Counted from the stretch's first letter, positions 38,701 to 48,826 are shown. The stretch: DNA of 64,000 nt from Bactericera cockerelli (GCA_024516035.1 CM044959.1:12278872-12342871); one strand, 5' to 3'. Notes: generated by a model not told the origin, from the letters alone. Made by a program: numbers and translations.

Positions 38701-39828
38701 GAATGGGTTATAAATATTTGTAATAGATACACTTCAGTACCCCTGTTCTTGCACCAATCCCATCAATTAAATAGGAAGTAAAAGGTTTTTTTTATTGCCC
38801 ATCAGACTACAGGATGGATGATCTACAACACAGACAAAAACTGGTCTATATACAAACATCTTAATAATAATAACTGGGTGGGATTCAAACCAACGGATCC
38901 CTATGCTACCTGGATTACCAGACTAGCATGTTAACCTCTTGACAACCATCTTAGTAGCATTTATGCATGACTTCCATCGACTCCTTAGATTTGAACAAAC
39001 CTATGTAGGTGCATCTAGTTCATGATGACAGCTAGATAAGTGTTCAAGGACTTTCTACTAATCACAGCACACCATACAACAAGAAAATAATAAGTAATAC
39101 AGGGCCTGCCATAGATTATGAAACATTTTGAAATGCCTATATTTTCAAAACTAAAGCTTCAAAATGAAATTTTCTTTAATGGAGTGTGAGAAAAGAGAAT
39201 GCCATTAATTATAATACTCACCATTTACGTTTTGGAAATTATATTATGAAGATGTTGACTTTAATGCAGAGTGCATGAACTCGGAGCTCAGAAGTTCTCT
39301 CAAGTTACACATCATGTTTACCAACATGTATTCAAGAATAGCATTTTTCACTTCTTTAACTTTTTGGTATTTAACCAAACCAAGAATACAAGAAAACAAT
39401 GATATCCCCAAAGACATTGCAGTAAACATGATGCACAGCTCAAGAGAAGTTTGAATTCATATATTTTGCATCAAGATTAATGTGATCTTCAAAACGTGAA
39501 TATTGGTGTATATAACTAAAAAGTTGAAAAACACCACTTTAATATAATAGAATATAGATAGATAGAAAACATGAATTGGTGAGAATTACAATAAATAGTT
39601 TTTTTTTTTTTTAGCATTCCATCAAAGAAAAATTCATTTTGAAATTTCAGTTGTGAAAATATAGGCATATTAAAATAGTTCATGATCAATTGCAGATGCT
39701 CAATATAGTTTGGTAACTTTTCACTTAATTAAATATTTTATATTGACAATTTAAAATACCCTCCATGATACTTTTAATGCACATCTATAAAGGATACGGT
39801 TAACATAGCTTTCCAGACCAGCTGCCAT
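35678..39828 (-). CDS. LSM8: U6 snRNA-associated Sm-like protein LSm8
   Basis: Complete gene on the minus strand. Coding exons: 39828-39798, 38624-38584, 37451-37324, 35768-35678. They join in frame to 96 residues, the same length as human LSm8. LSm8 makes the nuclear LSm2-8 ring that binds the 3' oligo-U of U6 snRNA and acts in splicing. The N-terminus is MAAGLESYVNR. Sm1 is VVSIITADGRNFVGTLKGFD, continuing QTINVILD; Sm2 is VVLGLHIIRGDN. The tail is LDEAVDSRLDLTSLRAEP followed by LSQIVH. The exon 2 acceptor is ACTCAG at 38625-38626; the earlier CTACAG would add residues not found in the family. Donors are GTATCC (unusual), GTTAGT and GTGAGT. Introns hold hammerhead repeats, SINEs and a 0.7-kb element. 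Confidence 0.94.
35870..36545. mobile_element. Non-coding transposon T1, copy in LSM8 intron 3
   Basis: About 670 bp. One end carries a hairpin, ACTTCCGAGAAATTTCTAAT / ATTAGAAATCGGAAGT, and the other end reads GAAGTATTGTGTCCATAATT. The interior includes TTGTAACGCGCAAATCTCGG and CGTGAACGGTACACCCGATT. A full inverse copy is at 49735-50430 and a fragment at 55270-55490. A terminal hairpin without inverted repeats recalls Helitrons, but TC/CTRR ends are not evident. Confidence 0.75.
36590..36852 (-). repeat. SINE-5 copy in LSM8 intron 3
   Basis: Minus-strand match to 4518-4815: AGCTACAGTAGACGCTTGTG, GGGTCAACACGAGCGCACCG, head with GGAACCCGGAACCTTCCGCA. Confidence 0.8.
37118..37295 (-). repeat. 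SINE-3 copy in LSM8 intron 3
   Basis: Diverged minus-strand copy (TTCCATTATTCCAGCAGTAA, CCAAGACATATTATTACGAG; head TGACTGAGTTACCAGGACAG). Confidence 0.72.
37324..37451 (-). CDS. LSM8: LSM8 coding exon 3
   Basis: Acceptor TTATTCCAG, donor GTGAGT. Codes GTLKGFDQTINVILDD through LGLHIIRGDN: the end of Sm1 and most of Sm2. Confidence 0.93.
38005..38072 (-). ncRNA. Hammerhead ribozyme, array unit a
   Basis: Minus strand: core CTGATGA (38052-38046), stem II GAGC-AAATAA-GCTC, GAAA, palindrome ACAGCTGT, then C; the predicted cut (GUC) is between 38020 and 38019. Stem I pairs ACCTG with CAGGT and CAGAAC (complement of 38062-38067) with GTTCTG (complement of 38007-38012). All core bases are intact. 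Confidence 0.9.
38149..38216 (-). ncRNA. Hammerhead ribozyme, array unit b
   Basis: Same motif 144 bp away: core at 38196-38190, cut site between 38164 and 38163. One stem I base differs (CAGAT for CAGGT), giving a C-A mismatch near the cut, so activity may be reduced. With unit a, self-cleavage would release a 144-nt monomer. Confidence 0.88.
38263..38462 (+). repeat. Dispersed repeat D1 with hairpin end
   Basis: TCATCGTGAACGATGGTAGC through GCCAATGCTGGTCTACTCCC. At 38376-38432, GGTCTACTCCCTGTTTATAG faces TTTAAAACAGGGAGTAGACC, a ~25-bp stem, followed by another CCCTGTTTAAAGTCCCTCAG copy. Confidence 0.72.
38584..38624 (-). CDS. LSM8: LSM8 coding exon 2 (41 bp)
   Basis: Very small exon giving the R and VVSIITADGRNFV of the Sm1 motif. 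Acceptor ACTCAG, donor GTTAGT. Tandem hammerheads lie in the following intron. Confidence 0.88.
38870..38945 (-). repeat. SINE-2 head fragment
   Basis: ACTGGGTGGGATTCAAACCA and TACCTGGATTACCAGACTAG; only the tRNA-like head is present. Confidence 0.6.
39798..39828 (-). CDS. LSM8: LSM8 coding exon 1
   Basis: ATG at 39828; codes MAAGLESYVN plus one base. The donor reads GTATCC, weaker than the GTAAGT norm, but it is the only one that fits both frame and family alignment. Confidence 0.85.
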
Positions 39829-40208
39829 TTTGCTAATTAATGTGCTGTTGATAAAATTTAGTTTTCTTTCAGTCTAGAAGGAATCCAACGGTTTTTTAGA
39901 CCTGAAACAGAGAAACAATACATAGAGAATTAATTGAAGAGCATCACAAAAATCACATTGAGAGGGATATAATATAACCTAAAGAAGAATTCTAGCCTTC
40001 AGAAATGCCTTTATCCTCCGACATTTCCAATGAGTTGATAACACTCCATAAAACTACTTCATTACCCATTGAGTGAAATTAAACTAAAGTCAATATTATT
40101 TTACTGAATTCTAGAATGAATTTTTTTACATATATACAGAATTTATAGAATTGAATGAAAAATTATTGTTTAGAAAATGTGCAATAATATTGCTCAAAAA
40201 TCACACTC

Positions 40209-40518
40209 TTAAAGGAAAATAATGAATTGGAATGGATTGTTTCTACATTTATTTTGTCTTATATTTTCCATCTCCAAACTATGATTTTCAATTTTATTTT
40301 CCCTTTCCAACTCATTATTTTCCTTCAAAAGTCTTATTTCTAGAAGCAATTTTTCTTCTTGGAGCTCATGCTCTCTTTTTCTCATCTTGTATTCATCTTC
40401 TTTTAATTGTAAGTCTCTTCTCGTAAGGTTTACAAGCTCCTGTAATACTCCCTCTGAACTTCAATTACAGATTGCCCATCCTGTAAGTTCTCTTGAAGTA
40501 GTGCAGTGGAACTAGGAC
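40209..40518 (-). CDS. Candidate terminal exon of a coiled-coil protein
   Basis: Minus strand, after a pyrimidine-rich acceptor (GTACCTATGCTTTTACAG at 40519 onward). The frame ending at 40209-40211 encodes a heptad-rich stretch: LVNLTRRDLQLKEDEYKMRK, REHELQEEKLLLEIRLLKEN, then NELERENKIEN. This is clearly a coiled coil. The first ~100 bases are open in a different frame (LLQENLQDGQSVIEVQREYY), so either a nearer acceptor (TATTACAG before GAGCTTGTAAAC) is used or there is a frameshift. It could be the C-terminal part of a Myb/MADF-type transposon-derived protein, a guess from the charge pattern only. It ends 380 bp before the LSM8 start on the same strand. Confidence 0.5.
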
Positions 40519-40854
40519 CTGTAAAAGCATAGGTACAACAATCATACCTGCAGGTGACTGATACCATGATTAAATCATTGAACTTACCCTTGGGTAATAA
40601 GAGTAAAAGATAGTTGGCGCAAGAATGGGTGATTGATTTTGATAAAATAGTGTTGAAAAGTAATCACTGGAAAACTGGATAAATAATAAATACAGAGGTT
40701 TTGGTTTGACGTTTCGTGAGTACTTTTCCGTTTTTCTTTGAAAAAAAAAAATATAACGCCGCTGCAAGTTTCGATTTCGAAATAATTTTGAATAATTCGC
40801 GCGGTATCAAACTAGGATGTCGGAAAATATGGAAGGAAGAGTGAGTCGCGGTCA

Positions 40855-40960
40855 GAGGTGCGTTTCTTCGATGGTGCAAACCTTCAATGGTGCTCGATTT
40901 GCTAACTTCACACATGTCTGCTATTTTTAATCAATTTCAGGATAGATAGTACAAATGTTG
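40855..40960 (-). other. Duplicated segment, possible first exon or promoter
   Basis: Minus strand: ATATCCCACAA ... TATCCTGAAATTGATTAAAA, then ATG (40915) reading MCEVSKSSTIEGLHHRR. The same ~100 bp, including the short frame, is found on the + strand at 56880-57015. It could be a first exon, a CpG-poor promoter or a mobile element end; I cannot tell. Confidence 0.45.
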
Positions 40961-41313
40961 TGGGATATCTTCTTGTGGGATATTTTAATATCAGTAATCA
41001 GTTTTCTAATGTCCGCTGTGCTAATACTGCTAATGTCCAATTATCCATTCATGCATTCCAAATTCCAAATTGCACTACAAACTTGTTTTGTATTTCCAAA
41101 TAATTATCCATTACCCAACTTAAATGTGAAATGTAATGAGTAATGACTTTCTCTTCTTGAGATCTTTTGCTTTTGACGATTCTACATTCAACGAGGGGCT
41201 GTTTTTTTCCTGTTTAGGCTTTTTCTTTAGCTACCTATATTTGATTATTCTGGGCTCTTAAATTTCAAGTGACCTGCAGCATTCACTGTGGTTTGTTCAA
41301 TAAAAGGTGAGTT

Positions 41314-41499
41314 CCCTCTAAATTGAGGAATCTATCTTACTTGTGGTAACACAATTCATACTTATCTACATAAATTGTGGGGAAATTTCAAGTACTCTTC
41401 TTACAGCCCTCTAAATTGAGGAATCTATCTTACTTGTGGTAACACAATTCATACTTATCTACATAAATTGTGGGGAAATTTCAAGTACTCTTCTTACAG
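41314..41499. repeat. 93-bp perfect tandem duplication
   Basis: CCCTCTAAATTGAGGAATCT ... ACTCTTCTTACAG occurs at 41314-41406 and again at 41407-41499 with essentially no difference: a very recent duplication or an assembly artefact. Confidence 0.9.
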
Positions 41500-42796
41500 C
41501 CTTATGATTAGTTCAGACAACAAGCTTAATACTACAATTTCTGGTAAATCTGAGTTATATTTTACCAGTTTAACAGCTTGATTCACCTGCACAAACTGTA
41601 AAATATCACTCCAAAGTGTGTTTCCGAGGTAGTTTTGTCTATTCTTAATTAGTTCCTCAGAACCTTGATGTAACCATAACAAATATCAATAAAAGTTCTC
41701 AGAGTTGACCACTCTTACGATGGGATCGAATATGTTCCTATCTGAGAACATATTCTGGACCTATTCTCATGAAACTTAAACAAAATGCTAAGAATGATCT
41801 GAAAAAATTAAATTTGCCTTAATAATTTGAATGCCCAAGAAACATTATGTGGTCAAAATCCCATTCAGAATATTATTTGTCATGGATTTCCTACCAGACC
41901 TCTGGATGAAAATAGAGATGTTGTGTTTTGTTAAGCTTAATTAGAATAGCTTGGGTGATGATCTTATTAGCTAAGGTCTATCAAAAAATAGTGCAAAGTT
42001 AAACTACTTTACTTTTGGTGTCCAAGATGGTTGTGTCATGGTGGTGGAAGGATTGATTAACCCCAGTAGCCAAACCCAGAAGTCACTAGATTTATAAGGG
42101 AAAAGGCAAGGGAGATATAAATAGAAGCTAGTATTGATTCACATTTTAAATTAGTGTATTATGTATGTATCTACATACATATGTACATACATAAATGTAC
42201 ATTTTTCATATCTTACAAAGTTTCCTTATAGTGTACATTGTTCTCTATAAGTGATACACATCAGATATAGAGAACTTGTTCCTTATAGCCGATATATCAG
42301 TATTATAGTGAAAATCGGCTTTTAGAAACAAATCTGTCCGGTCCTTTGAAGTTTGTTATTAACAATTTCTACCACTAAATTGAAATTAAAAGGACAGAAG
42401 TGACATTTTGAATTATAATAATTTTAAGTTACTAGGGATGAAATTATTATGAAAAAAAAAATACTTACAATAGCATTACTATAGTGCTTTATTTAGACTG
42501 TCAGTGCAACACAGGTAGTCCCATTATGCCAACAGTTTAACATAGCACAAATTCAATTTAACAAGAAGACTTCTTTACATTAATTTATTTCAAGTGTTCC
42601 AAGGTTCAAAGATTTTTTTTATGGAACAAAATGTTCAACAGGAACAAGGTACTAATACAAGTCTAAAAAATCTTAACAAAAATGGTCCTAGATCTTCAAT
42701 TCTGACCTTTAACTTGATTTTATTGATGAATTTTGAATAAATCTCAAATCAAAATAACAAAATTGTTTATTTTAAATTTAAACTAATGGATGAATG
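41500..42796. other. Intergenic or intronic, no repeat recognised
   Basis: Low-complexity AT-rich DNA. A palindromic ACATACATATGTACATACAT stretch is at about 42170-42190. At 42220-42320, TATAG-rich text resembles the pogo-like motif of 22728-22854. Confidence 0.4.
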
Positions 42797-42901
42797 CATT
42801 TTATTTTCAGATAAGGATCAACATAATCTACTCTCAGGTTGGAAAATGTCACTGTCTCTATCTCCACACCACATTGAATATGACTACTATGAGACCAGAG
42901 A
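42797..42901 (+). CDS. Candidate internal exon, gene unknown
   Basis: The T-rich tract TGCATTTTATTTTCAG ends at 42810, so the coding part most likely starts at 42811. It has a GTATGT donor after GAGACCAGAGACA. In the open phase it reads DKDQHNLLSGWKMSLSLSPH then HIEYDYYETRD. Codon use and splice sites look real, but I cannot assign a family. It could belong with the candidate terminal exon at 51378. Confidence 0.4.
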
Positions 42902-43019
42902 CAGTATGTGTGCAACAGTGTTTTTTTTAATTTATTTGACAAATGGTCTTGACATATAATTATGAATGACCTGTTAGATATAAAAAAATTAAGAAATAAT
43001 TAGATATTAAATTATCATC

Positions 43020-43165
43020 ATAGAGTGGTGTCATGGTGAACAATGGTAGCCAGACAGTGGAGGAATGACTCAGCAGTTCTACCACTGTCTTTACAAGGAG
43101 GCTAATAATTGACAAGGGCTCTCAAAACCAAGCCAATGCTGGTCTACTCTCTGTTTATATTCCCC
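43020..43165 (+). repeat. Dispersed repeat D1
   Basis: TGGTGAACAATGGTAGCCAG through ACTCTCTGTTTATATTCCCC; diverged copy. Confidence 0.68.
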
Positions 43166-43517
43166 CAGCCAGAAGTAAATATCAAGGGGAAAAAAATGAT
43201 TTTATGACTATTCAAATTTACTAGGTATGTTATTGTTATCTTTGTATTGAAAAAATATGTATTAATTTCTTGTTAAGTAACATATTATTTAAAATAATCT
43301 TAATATTCTTGTACATTATATAAAAAAATTCCATACTAAATCTTTTATGATTATTTGAAATTGTTTTTGTTAATTTCTTTTAACCCTATGGGTAAAACAT
43401 TACATGATTAGCTCCATTAAATTGAATACTCTTTTCATATAACGCTGTGGATTCTGGTTCAATTGTTAGTGTATTTATGTTGTTATATCTAAATCTTGTT
43501 TTATATGTATATCCAGC

Positions 43518-43519
<2 letters not shown>

Positions 43520-43555
<36 letters not shown>
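43520..43555. repeat. Poly-T tract
   Basis: About 34 uninterrupted T residues; a retroelement poly-A on the minus strand or a slippage tract. Length is unreliable in assemblies. Confidence 0.7.
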
Positions 43556-43556
<1 letters not shown>

Positions 43557-43624
43557 GAATGTCTAGTATGTATAAAATTGGAAGCATTACTATGTTACGC
43601 ATTCATTCACTCAATCATATTTTA

Positions 43625-43750
43625 CTAGTTGTTGTTGTAGGGAGCTTGGCTACTGCTGGGCCACTCAAGGTGCTACTCTATTCCACTTCAGTTAAAAATT
43701 TGGATCATTCTAAAGCACATATTTCTATGTGCAATCACCCACAGTAAGAT
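43625..43750 (-). repeat. Dispersed repeat D2, minus strand
   Basis: TTGTTGTTGTAGGGAGCTTG at the (AAC)n end and ACATATTTCTATGTGCAATC; matches the D2 copy at 22380-22650. Confidence 0.6.
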
Positions 43751-44424
43751 CTTGACCATTTTCTTTATAAGCTACTAGCCACATTGCAACTAGGCCTGCG
43801 GCGCGTGCGCGCGTGGCATTCACTGCATTTTGCTGTTGTAAAAATACAGGTAACATATATGGTTAATTCAATGAAAAATAATATTTTTTAACTTTCATAA
43901 ATAATTTATATGTATTTGTTATTGTGAAATTAATACAGTACCTGCTTGTTCCATGTCTCAATTGCACTTCTCTTTTGTTTTTATTGGTTTTTAAACTTTT
44001 TTGTATTAGTTTCTGTGACTGAGAAGGCTTGTATGCTTTCTGACATGGGTTTGATTCCTAGTGTAGTAAGTTTTTTTTTCTGCTCTTTACTTGGATGATC
44101 AGGATCCACTCATACACTTTGAGTAGTTGTACAAGTTGTGTTGTATAGGAACAGAATCAGAATAGGAAAAGTTGTGGCATTTCAAGCTAGCAATGAGTTA
44201 CCAGGCAAATAATGTTAAAGGATTTTTAAAATGCCAGGCTACTCCCTAAAGTTGTGATATAACAACTCATAGAATTACCACATCTGTACATCTTCTGCAC
44301 TTTAAATAGAAAAATAAAAACAAATGTAACAAAAATACCAGGTTGTAACAGAAATACTTCTACTTCTGAACAAATTAAATTAATAGGAAAAATATTTTAA
44401 TTTATTTATTTTTCAACTGGCATG

Positions 44425-44638
44425 TTAATATCACGAAGGGCGTTTTACCCTCAATTCGCTGGGAATCGCACCAGCTACCCACATTAACCTCACCCAGCCT
44501 GGGTAGGGCCGGAAAATTTAGCCTCACGTGTTTGGAGGGAACAGAATTTTCTTCGACAAGTCTGCTCCAACAGGGGATCGAACTCGGGATCTCTGGACTA
44601 CGGGCAGTAGTCACAACCATTACGCCACGGAGGCTGGG
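44425..44638 (-). repeat. SINE-1 copy (head and core)
   Basis: Good match to 24235-24420: TACCCACATTAACCTCACCC core and head with GATCGAACTCGGGATCTCTG. One of the least decayed heads. Confidence 0.8.
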
Positions 44639-44754
44639 AATGCGGTAGTTAATTGAAAAATAAAAATTATTCGTGACACACGATTAAAACTGTCGTGGTA
44701 TATTGGAAAAATTAAAACAGAGAAAAACGTGTGTGTATCACATATTGAATTTTG

Positions 44755-44880
44755 CAGCCATGAAATAACTATGCTCCGCTACTTTTGGACGTATGTGGTC
44801 TGTGTTTAGCCTATTATCCACCCCGTAGTATATGCTTCCATTGCCCATTCCGTAGTATACCTCGCCACTCCAAAATTTGG
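44755..44880 (-). repeat. SINE-5 3' fragment, rearranged
   Basis: GGACGTATGTGGTCTGTGTT and CCCATTCCGTAGTATACCTC blocks, with one block partly repeated. Confidence 0.55.
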
Positions 44881-45013
44881 TGACTAGCTCAATTTTATTT
44901 ACTTCCAAGCTCTTTATTAAAATATAAACCTTTTCACAAAAGTTTGATAGAGTTCATTTTAGTTTAACGTGGTTGCAATGAACAACCCCACCCCATTGTA
45001 CATTGTTGTGGCC

Positions 45014-45212
45014 AGCTTGACGCAACTATAGGATCATAGATTTAAGAAAATAGATATCGCACAGTTGACACAAAAGTGAAGTCGATTTTGAGAGAGAGAT
45101 TGAGAGCACTCTAGTGAACATTTTGGGCGCTATAAGGGCAAAACATTGGAAATTTTACATTGGTTCTTATGGAAAAACCCGACCCTTTGTAGTTTCCGCA
45201 TTTATTAATTTT
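45014..45212. mobile_element. Left arm of an outer inverted repeat
   Basis: ATAGATATCGCACAGTTGAC through AACCCGACCCTTTGTAGTTT is the inverse of 48434-48612. Together the arms enclose the LINE end, the THAP fold-back and the mariner copy. Confidence 0.8.
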
Positions 45213-45225
45213 ATAATAATAATAA

Positions 45226-45312
45226 TAACAACTCTTTATTGACAAGAATAATATTGACAAAGGGCGTGATTATTGCCTGAGGCAATCTCTGCCATCAAAC
45301 CCATACGGTTAC
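45226..45312 (-). repeat. LINE tail fragment
   Basis: ACAACTCTTTATTGACAAGA and GATTATTGCCTGAGGCAATC; short copy of the LINE 3' end. Confidence 0.6.
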
Positions 45313-45361
45313 CACTTATTTGATATCAAGAAGTAAAGTGTTACTGATATTCCATAATTTA

Positions 45362-46052
45362 TTTATTTATTTAGAAACTCTTTATTAGCAGAACATATAT
45401 ACAGACAAACAATGGTAAAAATTAAATATAAAATTGACAGTATTAATAATATAAACAAGAAAAAACAAATAAAATATATACATATGTCCTAACTAAAGGG
45501 CGGGGTTATTGCCTATGGCAATCTCTTCCACCCAACCCTTAAAGTTTAAAAAAAAAAGTATCTCTTCCACCCAACCCTTAAAGTTTTTAAAAAAAAATGT
45601 ATAAATATAGGTATATATATATAAAAGAGAGAATATAATATATTATATCCGGGTGAGGAAACAGAAGATGAAAAAAAGGAGGACAAGAAAATAAGGAGAA
45701 AGAAGAAAAGAAGGAAGAGGAAGAAAAGAAGGAAGAAGGAGCCAGTACTCAATTTTCAAACCGATTTGAAATGTTCAATCAGTAAACGCCTAAAGAAAGA
45801 CATGCGTTCACAGACCCTAACCTCATGGGGAAGTGAGTTCCACAACCTAGCACCTTGTACAGCAAATGAGCCAGAGAAGAAATTAGTCCTGTGTATTGGA
45901 ATCGTAAGAAGAGCAGCATCCTCAGATCTGGTGTTATGAGAATGCTGAGACAGTGATGAAAACTTTGATGCTAAGTAAAGAGGATTTTGTGTGTTCAATA
46001 CCCGCCACAATAACAAAAGAATATGAATGTCACGCCGTTCTTGCATAGTAAA
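45362..46052 (-). mobile_element. 5'-truncated non-LTR retrotransposon (LINE)
   Basis: Minus-strand LINE 3' end: coding remnant 46046-45756, then a GA-rich UTR, the shared tail (GGGTTGGGTGGAAGAGATTG, AATAACCCCGCCCTTTAG) and a terminal (TAAA)n at 45362-45375. It links the many tail fragments in this window to a LINE. Confidence 0.8.
45756..46046 (-). pseudogene. LINE reverse-transcriptase protein, C-terminal remnant
   Basis: 96-codon frame reading RRDIHILLLLWRVLNTQNP, HNTRSEDAALLTIPIHRTN and FSGSFAVQGARLWNSLPHEV. The HNTRS...IPxxRT...SF.V.G.RLWNSLP pattern is the standard end of ORF2 in CR1/Jockey/L2-like LINEs. The polymerase active site is not included (5' truncation). Confidence 0.8.
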
Positions 46053-46143
46053 CCAATTTACTTACTTACTTACTCAATTTTCTTTTCTCTCTATAATTTT
46101 ACGCGAGTTTATTTTTTTAAACCTCCACTTTCTAATCTTCAAG

Positions 46144-46209
46144 ATGGTAAACTTTTGCTGCGCTTATGGCTGTACCAACCGATATAATAACAATTCTGAA
46201 ATACACTAA
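46144..46209 (+). pseudogene. Inverted copy of the THAP exon, broken
   Basis: Reads MVNFCCAYGCTNRYNNNSEI, H, stop. Compared with 47066-46996 an ~18-bp deletion removes the end of the exon and the donor. Confidence 0.65.
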
Positions 46210-46995
46210 CATTCTAGTATTTTTGTTTATTGCCAAGGAAACACAATAAATTGAACTTAATTTACCTTTCAATGTATTTTAATCATAGTTTGGGGTATCA
46301 AATAGTCATAAAACGATTTATAAGCATAATAATATCCAGAAACTATCTTGTTAGAGGATTTTAAGCACCCTCTGGAGTGGTATGAATGTCTTTTTCCATT
46401 GTAAAGGTCTCAGCTAGTATAATAATGGAGTATATACTTCGTTAAATACCGTGAACTGATAACAATAGCTGATAGTGATAAAAATAAAACGTAAAAATCA
46501 GTTTCAATTGCTAATTATTTCGAAAAAATATCTAAAAAGAGAGGCTTAAGCATTTGGCAATATTTCAACAATGAAAATATTAAACGACAAAAAAAAAGTG
46601 TGAAAGGCGTAGAAAAGACCACATAACCGAATTTGTTTCGAGAAGTTTTCATAAAATTGTATGGTTTGATCATAGATTTAAAAAAATAGATAAACAACTC
46701 CCTATGTTCCCTGTGTAAATCCATCTGAAGCCGGGCTTCAGTTGTATTTACAGCGTTGCCGTGAATCTGTAAGGGCAAAAAAAACACAATTCCCTTTCAT
46801 TGCAATGTAATTTTAGCGATTTTCTTCTTCGATTACTGATCGAACCATACAACTTTATGAAAACTTTTCGAAACGAATTCGGTTATGTGGTCTTTTCGGT
46901 TACGCATGATTAAAATACATTGAAAGATAAATTTAGTTCAATTTATTGTGTTTCCTTGGGAATAACAAAAATACTAGAATGTTAAGACTACTTAC

Positions 46996-47066
46996 TTGTG
47001 GAAGTGTATTTCAGAATTCTTATTATATCGGTTGGTACAGCCATACGCGCAGCAAAAGTTTACCAT
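46996..47066 (-). CDS. THAP-domain first exon (transposon-derived)
   Basis: ATG at 47066 encodes MVNFCCAYGCTNRYNKNSEI then HFH, followed by a consensus donor GTAAGT (46995-46990). The C-x4-C start of the THAP zinc finger and the HFH just before the donor are intact. The rest of the finger (C and H ligands, AVPTIF) should be on a later exon, which I cannot find. The inverted copy at 46144-46209 (+) has lost the donor by a small deletion and ends at a stop. Confidence 0.65.
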
Positions 47067-47144
47067 ATTAAAGATTAGAAAGTGCAGATTTAAAAAAATA
47101 AACTCGAGTAAAATTATAGAGAGAAAAGAAAATTACGTAGGTAC

Positions 47145-48419
47145 ATCAATAAGTACCCGTGTTTAGGGACATGTTACATCATTGGTGAAACTTGTTGATA
47201 CTTGTTGATGGAACGACATCTCAAATGACCACATCCAAAGTTTGAAACTGATTACTCTCTTAGTTTTCATTTATCGGTCACTTGAAGTTGTTGTGTTGCG
47301 TATAGTTGAGTGATATGGAAAAAGAACAGTACCGAGCAGTTATTCGATTCCTTTTTTTGGACGGGAAAAAATGTGATGATATAAAATTAAAGTTAGATGC
47401 TGTGTACGGGAGCTCTTCACCTTCTATGATCACTGTTCGCTTTTGGTTTAATGAATTTAAACGAGGGCGCACAAGCATTTTTGACGAGGAGCGCCCAGGA
47501 CGCCCAGAAGACGTGTGTACCGAGGAAGTCGTGGAAAAAGTGCATGATATGATTCTCAAAGATCGCCGAACAAAAGTGCGTGAAGTAGCTGAGAGTGTGG
47601 GCATTTCATATGGAACTGTTTTTAAAATCCTTCATGATAAGCTGGGCATGAGAAAACTATCGGCGCGATGGGTGCCGCGATTGCTCACAATTGACAACAA
47701 ACGAATTCGGCTGAATTGTTCAAAGGCTAGTTTAGAACTCTTCAATCGCAATCCAGATGATTTTTTGCGTCGAGTTGTGACCGTTGATGAAACCTGGATA
47801 CATCACTATACCCCAGAAACCAAACAGCAGTCAAAAGAATGGACTTTCGTTGGAGAATCTGCCCCAAAGAAGGCGAAATCGGTCCAATCGGCCGGAAAAG
47901 TCATGGCTACCGTTTTTTGGGATGCAAAGGGAATTATTCTTATTGACTTCTTGGAAAAAGGAAAAACAATAACTGCTGCATATTATAGTGAGTTATTGAC
48001 ACGATTTGATGCAAAATTGAAGGAGACACGCCCCCATTTGGCGAGAAAGAAAGTCTTGTTTCACCATGACAATGCACCAGCTCACTCATCTGGAATTGTT
48101 GCTGCTAAAATCCATCAACTTGGATACGAATTATTGCCACACCCACCTTACTCACCTGACCTAGCCCCCTGCGATTATTTTTTGTTTCCTAACTTGAAAG
48201 TTTGGCTCGGTGGAAAGAGGTTCAGCTCAAATGATGACGTCATAAGCCAGACAAAGGGCTATTTTGAGGAGTTCGAAGGGAGCTACTTTTTGGAAGGGCT
48301 AAAAAAGTGGCAGGATCGCTGGAAGAAGTGTGTAGCCTTGAAAGGAGACTACGTCGAAAAATAGAACCCAAAAATGTAAGTATCTCGCACTCTTTTTTCA
48401 AACACGGGTACTTCTTGAT
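47145..48419 (+). mobile_element. mariner transposon
   Basis: Inverted ends ATCAATAAGTACCCGTGTTT (47145) and the inverse of ATCAAGAAGTACCCGTGTTT (ends 48419) surround the transposase. A TA duplication is not clear at the right end, so the outermost bases are uncertain by 1-3 bp. It lies inside the THAP/outer inverted-repeat complex and is probably the youngest insertion there. Confidence 0.82.
47314..48364 (+). CDS. mariner transposase, apparently intact
   Basis: Unbroken frame from MEKEQYRAVIRFLF to DYVEK. ATG at 47314 gives about 349 residues, typical of mariner (about 345-350). The N-terminal half has two helix-turn-helix segments (FWFNEFKRGRTSIFDEERPG RPE linker; VREVAESVGISYGTVFKIL). 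The catalytic triad is present: D in VTVDETWIHHYTPETK, D in LFHHDNAPAHSS, and D in [13 protein letters not shown] 34 residues after the second, i.e. DD34[12 protein letters not shown] and the WVPRLLT-like motif (WVPRLLTIDNKR) are conserved. It cuts and pastes its own element at TA sites. The promoter is unknown. The host flanks are themselves repeats. Confidence 0.93.
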
Positions 48420-48433
48420 CCGCCCTCGTAATA

Positions 48434-48612
48434 AATTCGGAAACTACGAAAGGGTCGGGTTTTTCCATAAGAACCAATGTAAAATTTCCAATGTTTTGCC
48501 CTTATAGCGCCCAAAATGCTCACCAGAGTGCTCTCAATCTCTCTCTCAAAATCAACTTCACTTTTGTGTCAACTGTGCGATATCTATTTTCTAAATCTAA
48601 GGCTGGTATGCA
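48434..48612. mobile_element. Right arm of the outer inverted repeat
   Basis: AAACTACGAAAGGGTCGGGT through GTGCGATATCTATTTTCTAA, inverse of 45014-45212. Confidence 0.8.
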
Positions 48613-48826
48613 GAGACGATTTTGTAATCCCTATAGGGTTCACTGTAGGTTGGTCCCGAGCTTGCTATAGGGAATACTTCGACCTTGACAATTATTTATT
48701 AAAGAAACATGCGTTGCACATGCGTACAGTCGCTTCAAACAAACGTCTCTGCATAACAATTTCAGCTGAAGGGACAAATGACCCAGGCATCCCTACAGTG
48801 AGGACTCTGCATACCACCCTATGGGT
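48604..48826. mobile_element. Small MITE inside the right arm
   Basis: Inverted ends GGTATGCAGAGAC / ACTCTGCATACC, followed inward by CCCTATAGGGTTCACTGTAG and CCCTACAGTGAGGA. It splits the arm from its continuation at 48829-48950, which in turn is an inverse copy of 46726-46848. Confidence 0.65.

Larger units (their letters stand above)
46074..47134. mobile_element. Fold-back element carrying a THAP-domain exon
   Basis: Arm 46074-46286 is inverted at 46908-47134, and an inner pair 46612-46672 / 46838-46899 (CATAACCGAATTTGTTTCGA and inverse) closes the palindrome. The left side has ~325 bp extra (46287-46611). Each outer arm contains the start of a THAP-type coding exon. P-type transposases begin with THAP domains, so a P-like or other THAP transposon is the probable parent. 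Confidence 0.75.

Noticed and set aside
45546..45752. Minus-strand frame rich in F, L and S
   Set aside because: Translation of a GA-rich tract in the LINE 3' UTR.
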